Below are positions 1 through 6,609 of a stretch of 7,049 nucleotides of DNA, piece after piece. Every line of letters starts with the position of its first letter. Position 1 is the first letter of the stretch. A model generated the notes under the pieces. It was not told where the DNA came from and made no database searches. It saw only the letters and a list, made by a program, of their open reading frames with translations. Source of the stretch: Acidobacteriaceae bacterium (lineage in GTDB: Bacteria; Acidobacteriota; Terriglobia; Terriglobales; Acidobacteriaceae); the NCBI GenBank assembly GCA_003133425.1, contig PKXI01000237.1, positions 224 to 7,272 on the forward strand, given 5' to 3'. The position numbers were made by a program, and so were the translations under genes.

Positions 1-21
1 CGGAAGGCCCGGCTTGTCGTG

Positions 22-849
22 CTACACGAGGTAAGAGATCAACGCGCCTGTGAGCAACTGGGTGTAGTGGTACTGCGACACGTTGCTGGCAGATGTGTGC
101 TTCACGGCGACATAGAAGCTGAGCGTGCCGGCTGCGCAGAAGACTCCCATCATTCCCAGGGCCAACCAGAGCGTGGGCGTGAGCGGCTGGGGATGGAAGC
201 TGGTCAGCGCCAGACCGCCGATGGCCGTCACAAGTCCGGAGCAGAATGCAAGGCTCTCGGGCGATTCAGTGCGCGTAAGCACGCGGGACCAGACCATGTT
301 GACCGAAAAGCAGGCAACGCACACAAGACAACTGACGAGGCCGATCAGATCGATGCGCTGTGCATGGCTCCAGGGGGCCACCGCGATCACCACGCCGCAG
401 AAGCCGGTGAGCATCGCAATAGCCTTCTTCGAGGTCATGCGTTCGCCAATAAAGACGGCCGAGAGCAGGGAGATGACCAGCGGTGAGGTGAAGACAAGGA
501 TGTAGAACATGGTCAGCGAGAGATGGCGGAGGGCAATGACGACGCAGACGTTGTTCGTCATGTCCAGAAGGGCGCGCAGCACCTGGCGCACCACCGAGTG
601 CGGACGCAGATTGCCGAGGTTGCGGCGCACAGCGGCCTGCAGCGCGAGCGTCAGCGCCATGAACAAACCCATGAATGCGACGATCTCTTCGGGTGGCAGC
701 CCATATTGCCCGACCCACTTGATGCAACTGTCGCCGAGCACCCAACAGGTGAAGCCGAAGACAGCAAAAAAGATCGCGGTCAGGTCGGAGACACGGGCTT
801 TCATCGGGACCATTCGCATCCAGCGGCGCGGAATAGGGGGAAGATTCAT
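22..849 (-). CDS. EamA/DMT-family transporter, cut short by an in-frame amber codon
   Basis: Inner-membrane carrier of the drug/metabolite transporter superfamily; the substrate cannot be told from sequence. The 275 residues show about nine hydrophobic segments (roughly 24-47, 55-72, 90-110, 113-134, 143-160, 167-190, 198-216, 227-248, 259-275), arranged as two EamA repeats (about 26-158 and 171 to the end). Typical marks are FTSPLVISLLSAVFIGER at the end of repeat 1 and QYHYTQLLTGALISYLV in repeat 2. Family members usually run on for about 25 more residues with a tenth helix. Here TAG (22-24) follows SYLV, and the same frame continues HDKPGLP to the window edge, which is what the family has after a Trp (SYLVWHDKP-like). 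The gene therefore appears to carry a TGG-to-TAG change and may be a pseudogene. The start is uncertain: Met1, Met11, Met13 and Met16 are all possible and none has a clear ribosome binding site. The gene diverges from the recombinase fragment. Confidence 0.85.
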   Translation of the reverse strand: MNLPPIPRRWMRMVPMKARVSDLTAIFFAVFGFTCWVLGDSCIKWVGQYGLPPEEIVAFMGLFMALTLALQAAVRRNLGNLRPHSVVRQVLRALLDMTNNVCVVIALRHLSLTMFYILVFTSPLVISLLSAVFIGERMTSKKAIAMLTGFCGVVIAVAPWSHAQRIDLIGLVSCLVCVACFSVNMVWSRVLTRTESPESLAFCSGLVTAIGGLALTSFHPQPLTPTLWLALGMMGVFCAAGTLSFYVAVKHTSASNVSQYHYTQLLTGALISYLV

Positions 850-1022
850 TCAGCAATGACGTAGTTTCAGAGTAGACGATTCGGCGAGGGGGAAACAATG
901 ATCAGATCCCTGAAGCCTAGCCGACTTGAACGAAGCCGCTGCGGCGGCGGACGCTTACGCGTGTTCCTGAGCCGACATTTGCGGCTACCCCGGTAGTTTG
1001 GTTCGCAGAAGAGGAACTCTCT
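850..1022. other. Divergent intergenic region
   Basis: These 173 bases separate the leftward transporter from the rightward recombinase fragment, so promoters for both would have to lie here. I see no convincing -35/-10 pair in either direction. A weak leftward candidate (TTGTTT, 18 bases, TACTCT on the minus strand, about 869-898) matches consensus at only half the positions. No open frame here looks like a protein family. Confidence 0.5.
1011..1016 (+). promoter_or_regulatory. Ribosome binding site of the recombinase fragment
   Basis: GAGGAA lies six bases before a GTG codon at 1023 (eight bases if counted from GAGG). This placement fixes the GTG as the start, and the encoded N-terminus (MNQLRQLMLEELQRRNF) lines up with the usual start of this recombinase type. 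Confidence 0.6.
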
Positions 1023-1664
1023 GTGAACCAACTACGTCAGCTCATGCTTGAGGAGTTGCAACGCCGCAACTTCGCCGACACAACCATCCGCACCTACCTG
1101 CACGGTGTGACGCACTTCAGCCGGTACTTCCGGCGCCCACCCGATCAGCTTGGCCCTGAAGACATTCGCAAGTATCAGGCGATGCTGTTCACCAAGTTGA
1201 AGTTCAGTCCCAACACCGTCATCCTACGGCTGGCGGCTCTGCGGTTCTTCTACATCCACGTGTTGAAGCGTGGCTGGAGCATCGCCGAGACGCCCTACCC
1301 GAAGAAGGTGCGTCACCTTCCAGGGGTACTCAGTCAGGAAGAAGTCGCGCGACTGATTGAGGCGGCGGATACACCCTTTCATCGCGTTCTGCTGATGACG
1401 ATGTATGCCAACGGCGCACGCCGCGCCGAAGCGGCTCACCTGAAGGTCAGCGACATCGACAGTCAGCGGATGGTGGTTCATACCCGTTGCGCTAAACTGA
1501 CTTCTCGCTGGCACAAGGATCGTGCACACCACTATCTGGACTGCCTCGCGATGGTTGAAGCGCAATCTGAATTGGGTCCTCTCACCGATTTTGACCGCGT
1601 TGCCGGGTACAGGTCCAATCTCTCATTTTGCAGAAAAAGGACATCCGTTTTCCTTGGATTCTGA
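1023..1664 (+). pseudogene. Truncated tyrosine recombinase (XerC/D-like, IS91-associated type)
   Basis: Residues 1-95 form the SAM-like DNA-binding core domain (LEELQRRNFADTTIRTYL, RLAALRFFYIHVLKR). The catalytic domain then begins with LSQEEVARLIEAADTPFHRVLL and box I, NGARRAE, whose Arg133 is the first catalytic residue, followed by LKVSDIDSQRMVVH. Relatives continue with a GKGxKDR beta-hairpin, then HxLRH, the second Arg and the nucleophilic Tyr, for about 300 residues. Here the match ends near residue 156 (about 1491). The remaining 55 residues, from LTSRWHKDRAHH to the stop, resemble nothing I recognise and contain no HxLRH box and no Tyr nucleophile in context. The protein cannot cut or rejoin DNA as a normal tyrosine recombinase. 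The start and ribosome binding site are intact, so a truncated DNA-binding product might still be made. The 3' part was probably lost when the GH127-like fragment was joined downstream. Frame +1 over the same stretch is also open, so the tail is likely out-of-frame sequence. Confidence 0.8.
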
Positions 1665-1680
1665 GCGGAGAGCTCATGGT

Positions 1681-1983
1681 TCATTTCGCTTTACAGCCAT
1701 GGCTTTGAAGTACGGCCCACTCATCTACAACGTAGAGACGGCAGACAACGGAAACATCGACCGCAAACCAGGAGATGGGCCGCTCCGGGCCGAGTGGCGC
1801 CCTGACCTGCTCGGCGGCGTGATGGTGATCTCCGGCAAGTGGCAGGATGGCTCACCGATGCTGGCGATTCCGAATTTCGCGCGAACGAATCGTGTCGGAC
1901 CCCCACACGACTATCCCAGCGATGACGAAGTCGGCCATTCGCTCAGATCCAAGCCCTCAATTGAGTCGAAGGTGTGGATCTAG
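1681..1983 (+). pseudogene. 3' remnant of a GH127-type glycoside hydrolase (beta-L-arabinofuranosidase-like)
   Basis: About 100 codons match the C-terminal beta-sandwich end of GH127 (formerly DUF1680) enzymes, which release beta-L-arabinofuranose from plant glycans. Recognisable pieces are MALKYGPLIYNVETAD (the family's 'A-x-x-x-GPL-x-Y' strand), LRAEWRPDLLGGVMVISG, DGSPMLAIPNFARTNR and a terminal IESKVWI, which looks like a natural C-terminus. The N-terminal (alpha/alpha)6 barrel with the catalytic residues, normally more than 450 residues, is absent. The frame stays open upstream to a TGA at 1498-1500, but residues before about 1681 (for example LPGTGPISHFAEKGHPFS) do not match the family as I know it. 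No ribosome binding site serves the fragment. It is most simply the tail left by a deletion or rearrangement that also removed the end of the recombinase. The family call rests on remembered motifs, not on a search. Confidence 0.62.
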
Positions 1984-2101
1984 CTGCGAGCCAAACGCCG
2001 GCGAAGTTGCTACGCGTCTTGCTTGCGAATCCACCAACTCGATTGACTGCGGACGGGGCCCGATGGATGAGGCTGTTCATGACGATCGAAATGGAGAGCT
2101 A

Positions 2102-2117
2102 GAGGACGCATGTCCTC
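2102..2117. repeat. Inverted repeat GAGGAC-GCAT-GTCCTC
   Basis: A 6-base perfect stem with a 4-base loop. A third copy of the arm, TGAGGAC at 2136-2142, can pair instead with GTCCTCA at 2112-2118, so two alternative short hairpins are possible. No T-tract follows, so a terminator is not supported. Confidence 0.4.
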
Positions 2118-2179
2118 ATTACGATTTGAGTAGGAGTTGAGGACTTCCAAGGGTTGGGGGATGAACTGATTGACCCCGC

Positions 2180-2191
2180 GCGGAATTCCGC
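2180..2191. repeat. Perfect 12-base palindrome GCGGAATTCCGC
   Basis: This self-complementary 12-mer sits 53 bases before the start of the cysteine-rich gene, between two TTGACC hexamers. Its position would suit a dimeric-repressor operator, but no regulator gene is near it and palindromes of this length can arise by chance. Confidence 0.3.
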
Positions 2192-2226
2192 CTTCCCGTT
2201 GACCGGATCAGGTTCTGAATTCTCAG

Positions 2227-2233
2227 AAAGGAG
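2227..2233 (+). promoter_or_regulatory. Ribosome binding site of the cysteine-rich gene
   Basis: AAAGGAG lies 11 bases before the ATG at 2245. The spacing is slightly long but acceptable, and no better start codon lies closer, so it supports the chosen start. Confidence 0.6.
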
Positions 2234-2244
2234 TAGCTACGCTC

Positions 2245-2817
2245 ATGATCAATCGAAAAGACTTCGTAAGGAATTGTGTTGCTGCTGTGTGCGCGACTGG
2301 CCTGTGTAGTGAAGTGAGGAAGTCTGAGGCACAGGTATCTGAAGACACGTCTCGTTCCTGCGATCCCAAGGAGTTTGCAAACGTTCGAGACAAGGCAGAT
2401 GCGGCACGACTTCGTTTCTCGAAACTGATCGAAATCCTTGAAACAAGACTGCCTGAGGATGAACGCAAAGAGACTTTGCATGCACTGGGGGCCAGGTGCG
2501 CAGACACTTATAAGGCCGCTTTGATCGATCGCTACAAGGGAAACATCAAAGGGTTTCTTGAAGAAGGCCGTCGAAACTGGATGGCAGAGGCCGAATACGA
2601 CGAGGCGAAGGGCACGATCCGTATCGTTGACAAAGGCCCTGGGTGCAGTTGTCCGATGGTAAAAGAGGGTGTGACGCCCCCAAGTTTCTGCGATTGCACA
2701 TTGGGGTGGCAGGTGGAGGCCTACTCAGAGATCCTCGGACGGCCGGTTACAGCGGAATTGGAGGAATCGATTCTCCGTTGCGGCAAGAAGTGCGTCTATC
2801 GAATCAGGGTGATCTAG
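2245..2817 (+). CDS. Conserved cysteine-rich protein with Tat-like N-terminus (DUF6144/V4R-like C-terminal half)
   Basis: An intact 190-residue protein of unknown function. The N-terminus, MINRKDFVRN followed by a short hydrophobic run (CVAAVCATGL), resembles a twin-arginine signal in which the second Arg is Lys; export is possible but not certain. Residues 42-110 look helical and charged. The C-terminal half carries an ordered cysteine pattern: Cys134-x-Cys136 (GPGCSCPMVKEG), Cys149-x-Cys151 (FCDCTLGW) and Cys179-x3-Cys183 (ILRCGKKCVYRIRV), with Cys85 further upstream. The ending 'LGRPVTAELEESILR...C-x-x-R-I' resembles the closing strands of V4R/DUF6144-like and 2-aminothiazoline-carboxylate hydrolase-like small domains. 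This family placement is from memory and tentative. The cysteines could bind a metal or cluster, or form disulfides if the protein is exported. The gene stands alone between the GH127 remnant and the convergent TPR gene. Confidence 0.75.
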   Translation: MINRKDFVRNCVAAVCATGLCSEVRKSEAQVSEDTSRSCDPKEFANVRDKADAARLRFSKLIEILETRLPEDERKETLHALGARCADTYKAALIDRYKGNIKGFLEEGRRNWMAEAEYDEAKGTIRIVDKGPGCSCPMVKEGVTPPSFCDCTLGWQVEAYSEILGRPVTAELEESILRCGKKCVYRIRVI

Positions 2818-2870
2818 GCCGATCGGCAAGCATCTTGTTCGTCAGCGTCAATGAGCGATATAGATCGCCG

Positions 2871-2904
2871 CGCTCAGGAATTCAGTGTTCTGCCTTTCTG
2901 AGCG
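2871..2904. terminator. Hairpin between convergent genes, possible bidirectional terminator
   Basis: CGCTCAGGAA (2871-2880) pairs with TTTCTGAGCG (2895-2904) over ten positions with one G-T wobble and a 14-base loop. It lies in the 109-base gap between the ends of the cysteine-rich gene and the TPR gene. There is no T-tract on either side, so intrinsic termination would be weak. Two shorter perfect inverted repeats, GCCGATCGGC (2818-2827) and GCGAT-ATAG-ATCGC (2855-2868), lie just to its left. Confidence 0.4.
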
Positions 2905-2926
2905 TGAAGGCGCCATCGCAGAGCCT

Positions 2927-4480
2927 CTACTTTGCGGGCGCCGGTTCCACGACGAGCCGGTATTGCTTTCTTTCCGTTTCATGCTTAGCTGACTCTTGAT
3001 GTAACACAGCGAGGCGATCCACCAGGGGCTTCAGATCATCAGTGTGTCCAGTATGGCGCATCGAAATGATCAGATGGTACATCGCGGTCTCGTCGGACGG
3101 TGAGTACTTCAGCGCGGTCTTGCATTGTTCAATCGCCAGATCGTACTGCCCGGTCCTCATGTACATGCTTGCAAGAAGGTCTCTCGAGCCCACATGATCG
3201 GGCTTCAGCTTGATGGTGAGCAGTGCCGCCTTCATCGCTTCTTTGAACGCTTCGCTTCCGACTGCGGGAGCCTGGTTCATAAGAAGCTGCGCCAGAAGAT
3301 AATTCAACAGCGGGTTTTCCGGTTGGGCCTGAAGCTGGGTTCGCAGCTTAGCCAGCGCCTGATCGGGATTGTTCTTCATTACTTCTGTGAGGTCGCCGGC
3401 GTAAGAACTAATGCTCTGCGCTGAATCCAACTTCTCCACCCGCTTGAAATCGTCTTCCGCCTTATCGTACTGCGCCAACTGAGCATAAAGAATTCCGCGG
3501 GAAATATAGAGGGCTGACTCATCCGGGATTCGCTGCAGTCCCGCATTGATCATGTCGATTCCAGCCTGGAACGAATCATGAGTCAGGCAGATCTCCGAAA
3601 ACATGACGTAGTAGCTTGCTGTCGTTGGGCTCAAGACAATCGCCTGGCGAAGCAGCGCTACAGCCTTTGGCGTGTTTCCCATTGCCTCATAAGCTTGTGA
3701 AGCAAGGCTTAGAATGTCCGGGTCCTGTTGATCATCCGTAACTAAAGGCGCAAGCACTTTCAACGCGGCGTCATTTTGATTCGTCGCGATCAACACGACC
3801 GCAAGATCGTATTTAGGATAGGTGCGGTCAGAAAGCAGATCGGCCAGTTCTTGAAAAATAGGTACGGCTTTCTCAAACTCCTTCATCTGTACAAGACAAT
3901 ATCCATAGGCCTCAAGCGTCTCAGGATGGGTTCCCATCTGCCCGAAGCTTACTGCGAAATGCTCGTTCGCGGACTGGCAGTCGCCCTGTTTCTTCTGGAG
4001 CATCGCCAGCATTTCCTGGGCTGTCAGATCGTGTGGATCTGCCTTCAGAATTCGATTGAGTTGCGGAATCGCGCGTTTGTCGCCGGACTCATAGAGGAGT
4101 TGAACTTCTCCCTTCAACGCCGGCCTGTACGTAGGCGAAATGCGCAGTGCCCTGTCGAAAGAACCAATTGCGTATGTTTTCTCGCCCTTGAGCGAATAGA
4201 TAATCCCTTCCAGCGTCCACAGTCGAACGTCGTTCGATTTTGTATGCAGTTGGGTCTTGGTCAACTGCAGGGCTTGATCGTATTGCTCCGAACGAACCAG
4301 CGATTCAATTGATGCAACAGGTGAATCATTCTCCTGCGCGGCCGCAACGAGACCTCCACGCGCGACGCAAGAGACGCTGATACATAGGCCAAGAGCGACG
4401 ATGCACCCTCGACCCGCAAGCTGCGCCGAGACAAAAAGGCCGGAAGTACGTTGACTCCACATCATTAGCCTGCTCGCCAT
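2927..4480 (-). CDS. Secreted tetratricopeptide-repeat protein
   Basis: A 517-residue protein of helical TPR repeats, a scaffold for protein-protein contacts. An N-terminal hydrophobic segment (about 26-48, ending VAAAQEND) reads as a signal peptide with cleavage near AAA|QE, so the protein should act outside the cytoplasm. TPR-like units with the usual small-residue and Pro spacing follow: 57-80 (EQYDQALQL), 86-117 (GEKTYAIGSFDRALRISP), 120-150, 154-180, 187-218 (KEFEKAVPIFQEL), 223-247, 254-286 (GNTPKAVALLRQAIVLSP), 288-320, 322-352 (AQYDKAEDDFKRVEKLD), 373-395, 410-428 (ALLTIKLKP) and 431-462 (GQYDLAIEQCKTALKYSP). The last 40 residues are charged and non-repetitive. The start is supported by AGAGG (4487-4491) six bases before the ATG. 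The gene lies 143 bases downstream of a CRTAC1-like gene on the same strand. TPR proteins often sit beside ASPIC/UnbV proteins in Acidobacteriota, which suggests partnership, but the function is unknown. Confidence 0.88.
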   Translation of the reverse strand: MASRLMMWSQRTSGLFVSAQLAGRGCIVALGLCISVSCVARGGLVAAAQENDSPVASIESLVRSEQYDQALQLTKTQLHTKSNDVRLWTLEGIIYSLKGEKTYAIGSFDRALRISPTYRPALKGEVQLLYESGDKRAIPQLNRILKADPHDLTAQEMLAMLQKKQGDCQSANEHFAVSFGQMGTHPETLEAYGYCLVQMKEFEKAVPIFQELADLLSDRTYPKYDLAVVLIATNQNDAALKVLAPLVTDDQQDPDILSLASQAYEAMGNTPKAVALLRQAIVLSPTTASYYVMFSEICLTHDSFQAGIDMINAGLQRIPDESALYISRGILYAQLAQYDKAEDDFKRVEKLDSAQSISSYAGDLTEVMKNNPDQALAKLRTQLQAQPENPLLNYLLAQLLMNQAPAVGSEAFKEAMKAALLTIKLKPDHVGSRDLLASMYMRTGQYDLAIEQCKTALKYSPSDETAMYHLIISMRHTGHTDDLKPLVDRLAVLHQESAKHETERKQYRLVVEPAPAK

Positions 4481-4623
4481 CTCCTGCCTCTTTGGACGGT
4501 AGGTATCCTTCCCATTGATGTTGCACCTATGCCACCGAGTAAGCTCCTCAATTTTACCGCCATTGCTTGCGCTGCTGTGTCTGTGCCGCCTCGTCTGATG
4601 GGCATGTCCTACTTCAAAACACC
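4481..4623 (-). other. Gap between the CRTAC1-like gene and the TPR gene
   Basis: These 143 bases hold the TPR gene's ribosome binding site and no credible gene or strong hairpin. The length could accommodate a separate promoter for the TPR gene, but I see no clear -35/-10 pair, so co-transcription from upstream remains the simpler reading. Confidence 0.4.
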
Positions 4624-6549
4624 CTACTCGCTAGTCAGACTGCCCTTCGCTTTGGGTGCACATTGAGACGAGGTACAAAGCACGTCCGTGATTCCCTGCC
4701 CTTCCTTAATCGTGAAGATGCGATCTACTCCAGGCAACTTCACAATTTGCTTTGTGCCCGAGGGCCAATGAATTTCAGCTGTTCCGGCATCGGTTGCGTC
4801 ACCCAGGCCAAAGTGCGGGCGCTGGTCATTGGAGGAGATGTAACTGCCTCCGCTCATTACATCTTCTCGTTGGCGAATGTCATTTGCGGTTAGATACACT
4901 GTTGCGCCGACAGCATCCCGTGGACTCTTGGGCCCACCGACAAGCTTCATTTCCACCCAATGATGATGATCTGGGTTGACATTCTTCAGCAATACAGGAG
5001 GTCGATCCACTGGATTGATGACCACATCAATCTTGCCGTTATTGAAGAGATCGCCAAATGCCGCACCGCGCCCCCTCGTGAGCACCGCGAGACCAGACCC
5101 CTTTACAGGCGGTACGTAGTCAAACTTGCCTTTGTGATTGTTGTGGAAGAGTAGCGGGCGCTGGGCGTAGGTAGTACCCCAATCATGCTCGTCAACCTGG
5201 GGATAGACGTGGCCGTTCACCATCATCGCATCCTTCCATCCGTCGTTATCGTAGTCGATAAAGCCGGCTCCCCAACCCACAAACGGCACCGCTATCTGAG
5301 CGATTCCCGCATCTCGGGCCGCTTCGGTAAAGCTGGCGTCGCCATCGTTTCTATACAGAGCTTTGTAGTCGTCTGAAAAATCAGTCACTAAAACATCGAC
5401 GCGGCCATTGTTCAGGTAGTCGCCTACTCCCAAGCCCATGGAGGCAATCTCACGGCCATCTCCGTTGAAAGCAAATCCGGAAATAAGGCTCTGATCGTCG
5501 AAAGTGCCATCGCCCTTATTGATATAAAGAAAATTGCGCTCGGAATCGTTCGCCACCAACAAGTCCACTTTACCGTCGTTGTTCACGTCCACAAAAACCG
5601 ATGTAAAACCGTAAAACGCTTCGGGATCGGAGACGCCTGCCTTTGTGCTGACATCTGTGAACTTCCCATTTCCATCATTGTGAAATAGGTGGTCAGGCTC
5701 GCCGGGCAGCCCGCGCGGACCACATTCCACCGGTACGCCACGCATCTGGCAGAAGGCAGGAATCGTCGCGCCAGCTTCGGAACTTGGCTGATTCTTGATG
5801 TCATCATGGACATATCCAGAGACAAATAGATCGAGCCGGCCGTCGCCGTCGTAGTCCCCCCAGGTTGCACCGTCAGACCAGTTGCCCAGCGTAACGCCAG
5901 CCTGTTCCGCTACATCGGTAAAGGTTCCGTCATGATTGTTGTGGTAGAGACGGTTCTTGCCAAAGTTGGCCACGAATATATCTGGCCAGCCGTCGTTGTC
6001 ATAGTCACCGATTGCGACACCGAATCCCCAGCGATCGTTCGCCACGCCGGCTTTTTCTGTGACGTTGGTAAACGTTCCGTCATGATTGTTATGAAACAGG
6101 GCTGCGTGCGGCGGGTCTTCGTTGCCTTCAAGAGCGTTGTAGGTGGAGCCGTTCACCAGGAAGATATCGAGCCAACCATCATTGTCGTAGTCAATCAGTC
6201 CGACACCTGATCCGTCTGTTTCCAGAATGAATTTCTTTTGAGGCGTACCCATGACGTGATTCCACGAAGCCAGGCCTGAAGCTTTGGTGATGTCTTCGAA
6301 AACCACCGGTCCTTTGTCGACAAATCCTCCTGCGGTAATGGGCCGCTTCTCCGAATCGTAGACCGGAGCGAATGTTCCGGCGGAAGCAATACCGCCCATA
6401 CCTCCTCTGGCGGGCGTCACAGGTTCCTGCGCTTGCGCTATCCAGCCTTGAGAGAGGACTACCGCGCAAAGGTTCAAGGCCGTGGCAATCCCGATAGGGA
6501 GCTGACGGCTGGCGAATCGCTGGCTAGCTTGCCGATACAGTGCGGACAA
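4624..6549 (-). CDS. CRTAC1-like secreted protein: FG-GAP/VCBS repeats plus ASPIC/UnbV domain
   Basis: A complete 641-residue extracytoplasmic protein. A signal peptide spans about residues 18-40 (LPIGIATALNLCAVVLSQGW...AQA|QE). Residues 80-515 are FG-GAP/VCBS repeats expected to form a beta-propeller. Seven calcium-loop motifs of DxDxDGxxD type start at Asp120, 182, 232, 321, 377, 432 and 500; those at 377 (DYLNNGRVD) and 500 (DLFNNGKID) lack some acidic ligands. Between the third and fourth motifs is the characteristic CRTAC1 insertion, with Cys267 and Cys276 in CQMRGVPVECGPRGLPGEPD. The ASPIC/UnbV domain covers about 528-617 (HHHWVEMKLVGGPKSPRDAVG, GSYISSNDQRPHFGLG, EIHWPSGTK). The C-terminus adds a Cys-x4-Cys pair (625, 630). 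The domain is named after human CRTAC1 and UnbV of enediyne-type clusters; no enzymatic activity is established. The TTG start is fixed by AAGGAGG seven bases upstream. It is the middle gene of a same-strand trio, following a paralogue by 60 bases and preceding the TPR gene. Confidence 0.92.
   Translation of the reverse strand: MSALYRQASQRFASRQLPIGIATALNLCAVVLSQGWIAQAQEPVTPARGGMGGIASAGTFAPVYDSEKRPITAGGFVDKGPVVFEDITKASGLASWNHVMGTPQKKFILETDGSGVGLIDYDNDGWLDIFLVNGSTYNALEGNEDPPHAALFHNNHDGTFTNVTEKAGVANDRWGFGVAIGDYDNDGWPDIFVANFGKNRLYHNNHDGTFTDVAEQAGVTLGNWSDGATWGDYDGDGRLDLFVSGYVHDDIKNQPSSEAGATIPAFCQMRGVPVECGPRGLPGEPDHLFHNDGNGKFTDVSTKAGVSDPEAFYGFTSVFVDVNNDGKVDLLVANDSERNFLYINKGDGTFDDQSLISGFAFNGDGREIASMGLGVGDYLNNGRVDVLVTDFSDDYKALYRNDGDASFTEAARDAGIAQIAVPFVGWGAGFIDYDNDGWKDAMMVNGHVYPQVDEHDWGTTYAQRPLLFHNNHKGKFDYVPPVKGSGLAVLTRGRGAAFGDLFNNGKIDVVINPVDRPPVLLKNVNPDHHHWVEMKLVGGPKSPRDAVGATVYLTANDIRQREDVMSGGSYISSNDQRPHFGLGDATDAGTAEIHWPSGTKQIVKLPGVDRIFTIKEGQGITDVLCTSSQCAPKAKGSLTSE
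5917..6090. repeat. 24-base direct repeat spaced exactly 150 bases, within the propeller
   Basis: The 24-mers at 5917-5940 and 6067-6090 differ at one base (G at 5923, C at 6073). They encode the repeated HNNHDGTFT segment at residues 153-161 and 203-211 of the CRTAC1-like protein. The spacing equals 50 codons, one blade unit, so this is the coding trace of internal repeat duplication and not a separate element. Confidence 0.75.
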
Positions 6550-6556
6550 CAGTGAC

Positions 6557-6563
6557 CCTCCTT
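6557..6563 (-). promoter_or_regulatory. Strong ribosome binding site that decides a TTG start
   Basis: On the minus strand AAGGAGG lies seven bases before TTG (6549-6547). It is nearly perfectly complementary to the 16S rRNA 3' end and no ATG or GTG lies at a suitable distance. The TTG start also gives a complete signal peptide. Confidence 0.8.
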
Positions 6564-6585
6564 GAAAGAGTCGCGCGCAGAAGCT

Positions 6586-6599
6586 GGCGACAAGTCGCC
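6586..6599. other. Small hairpin GGCGAC-AA-GTCGCC between the paralogues
   Basis: A perfect inverted repeat (6+6 around AA; as a hairpin, 5 pairs with a CAAG loop) lies in the 60-base gap between the two CRTAC1-like genes. No T-tract follows on the minus strand, so it is not a standard terminator. It could protect or divide a shared transcript, or be chance. Confidence 0.35.
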
Positions 6600-6609
6600 G
6601 CCGAAATAA

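Larger units (their letters stand above)
1984..2244. other. Non-coding stretch between the GH127 remnant and the cysteine-rich gene
   Basis: No open frame in these 261 bases looks like a protein. The stretch holds two small palindromic elements (2102-2117 and 2180-2191), two copies of TTGACC (2170-2175 and 2199-2204) and the ribosome binding site of the following gene. The TTGACC copies resemble -35 boxes, but neither has a convincing -10 box at the right distance. Confidence 0.5.

Noticed and set aside
19..864. Several long plus-strand open frames and a second minus-strand frame (266-898) over the transporter
   Set aside because: They overlap the DMT transporter in other frames and give arginine/histidine-rich translations without domains or signals; they are shadows of GC-rich coding sequence.
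1023..1664. Active site-specific integrase marking an integration site
   Set aside because: The HxLRH box, second Arg and Tyr nucleophile are missing, and no tRNA gene or direct-repeat att site is visible nearby.
2119..2507. Minus-strand open frames over the start of the cysteine-rich gene
   Set aside because: The translations have no recognisable motif, and the plus-strand gene has a ribosome binding site and an ordered cysteine pattern.
3776..4312. A 178-residue plus-strand frame inside the TPR gene
   Set aside because: It lies antisense to clear TPR repeats and shows no domain; it is a shadow.
4326..4526. A short minus-strand frame starting just before the TPR gene
   Set aside because: Its GTG start lacks a well-placed ribosome binding site and most of it overlaps the TPR signal peptide in another frame.
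5932..6210. Plus-strand frame rich in Val/Ile (IVVVE-type runs) opposite the propeller repeats
   Set aside because: The hydrophobic runs are the complement of repeated Asp/Asn/His codons of the FG-GAP loops, not membrane segments.
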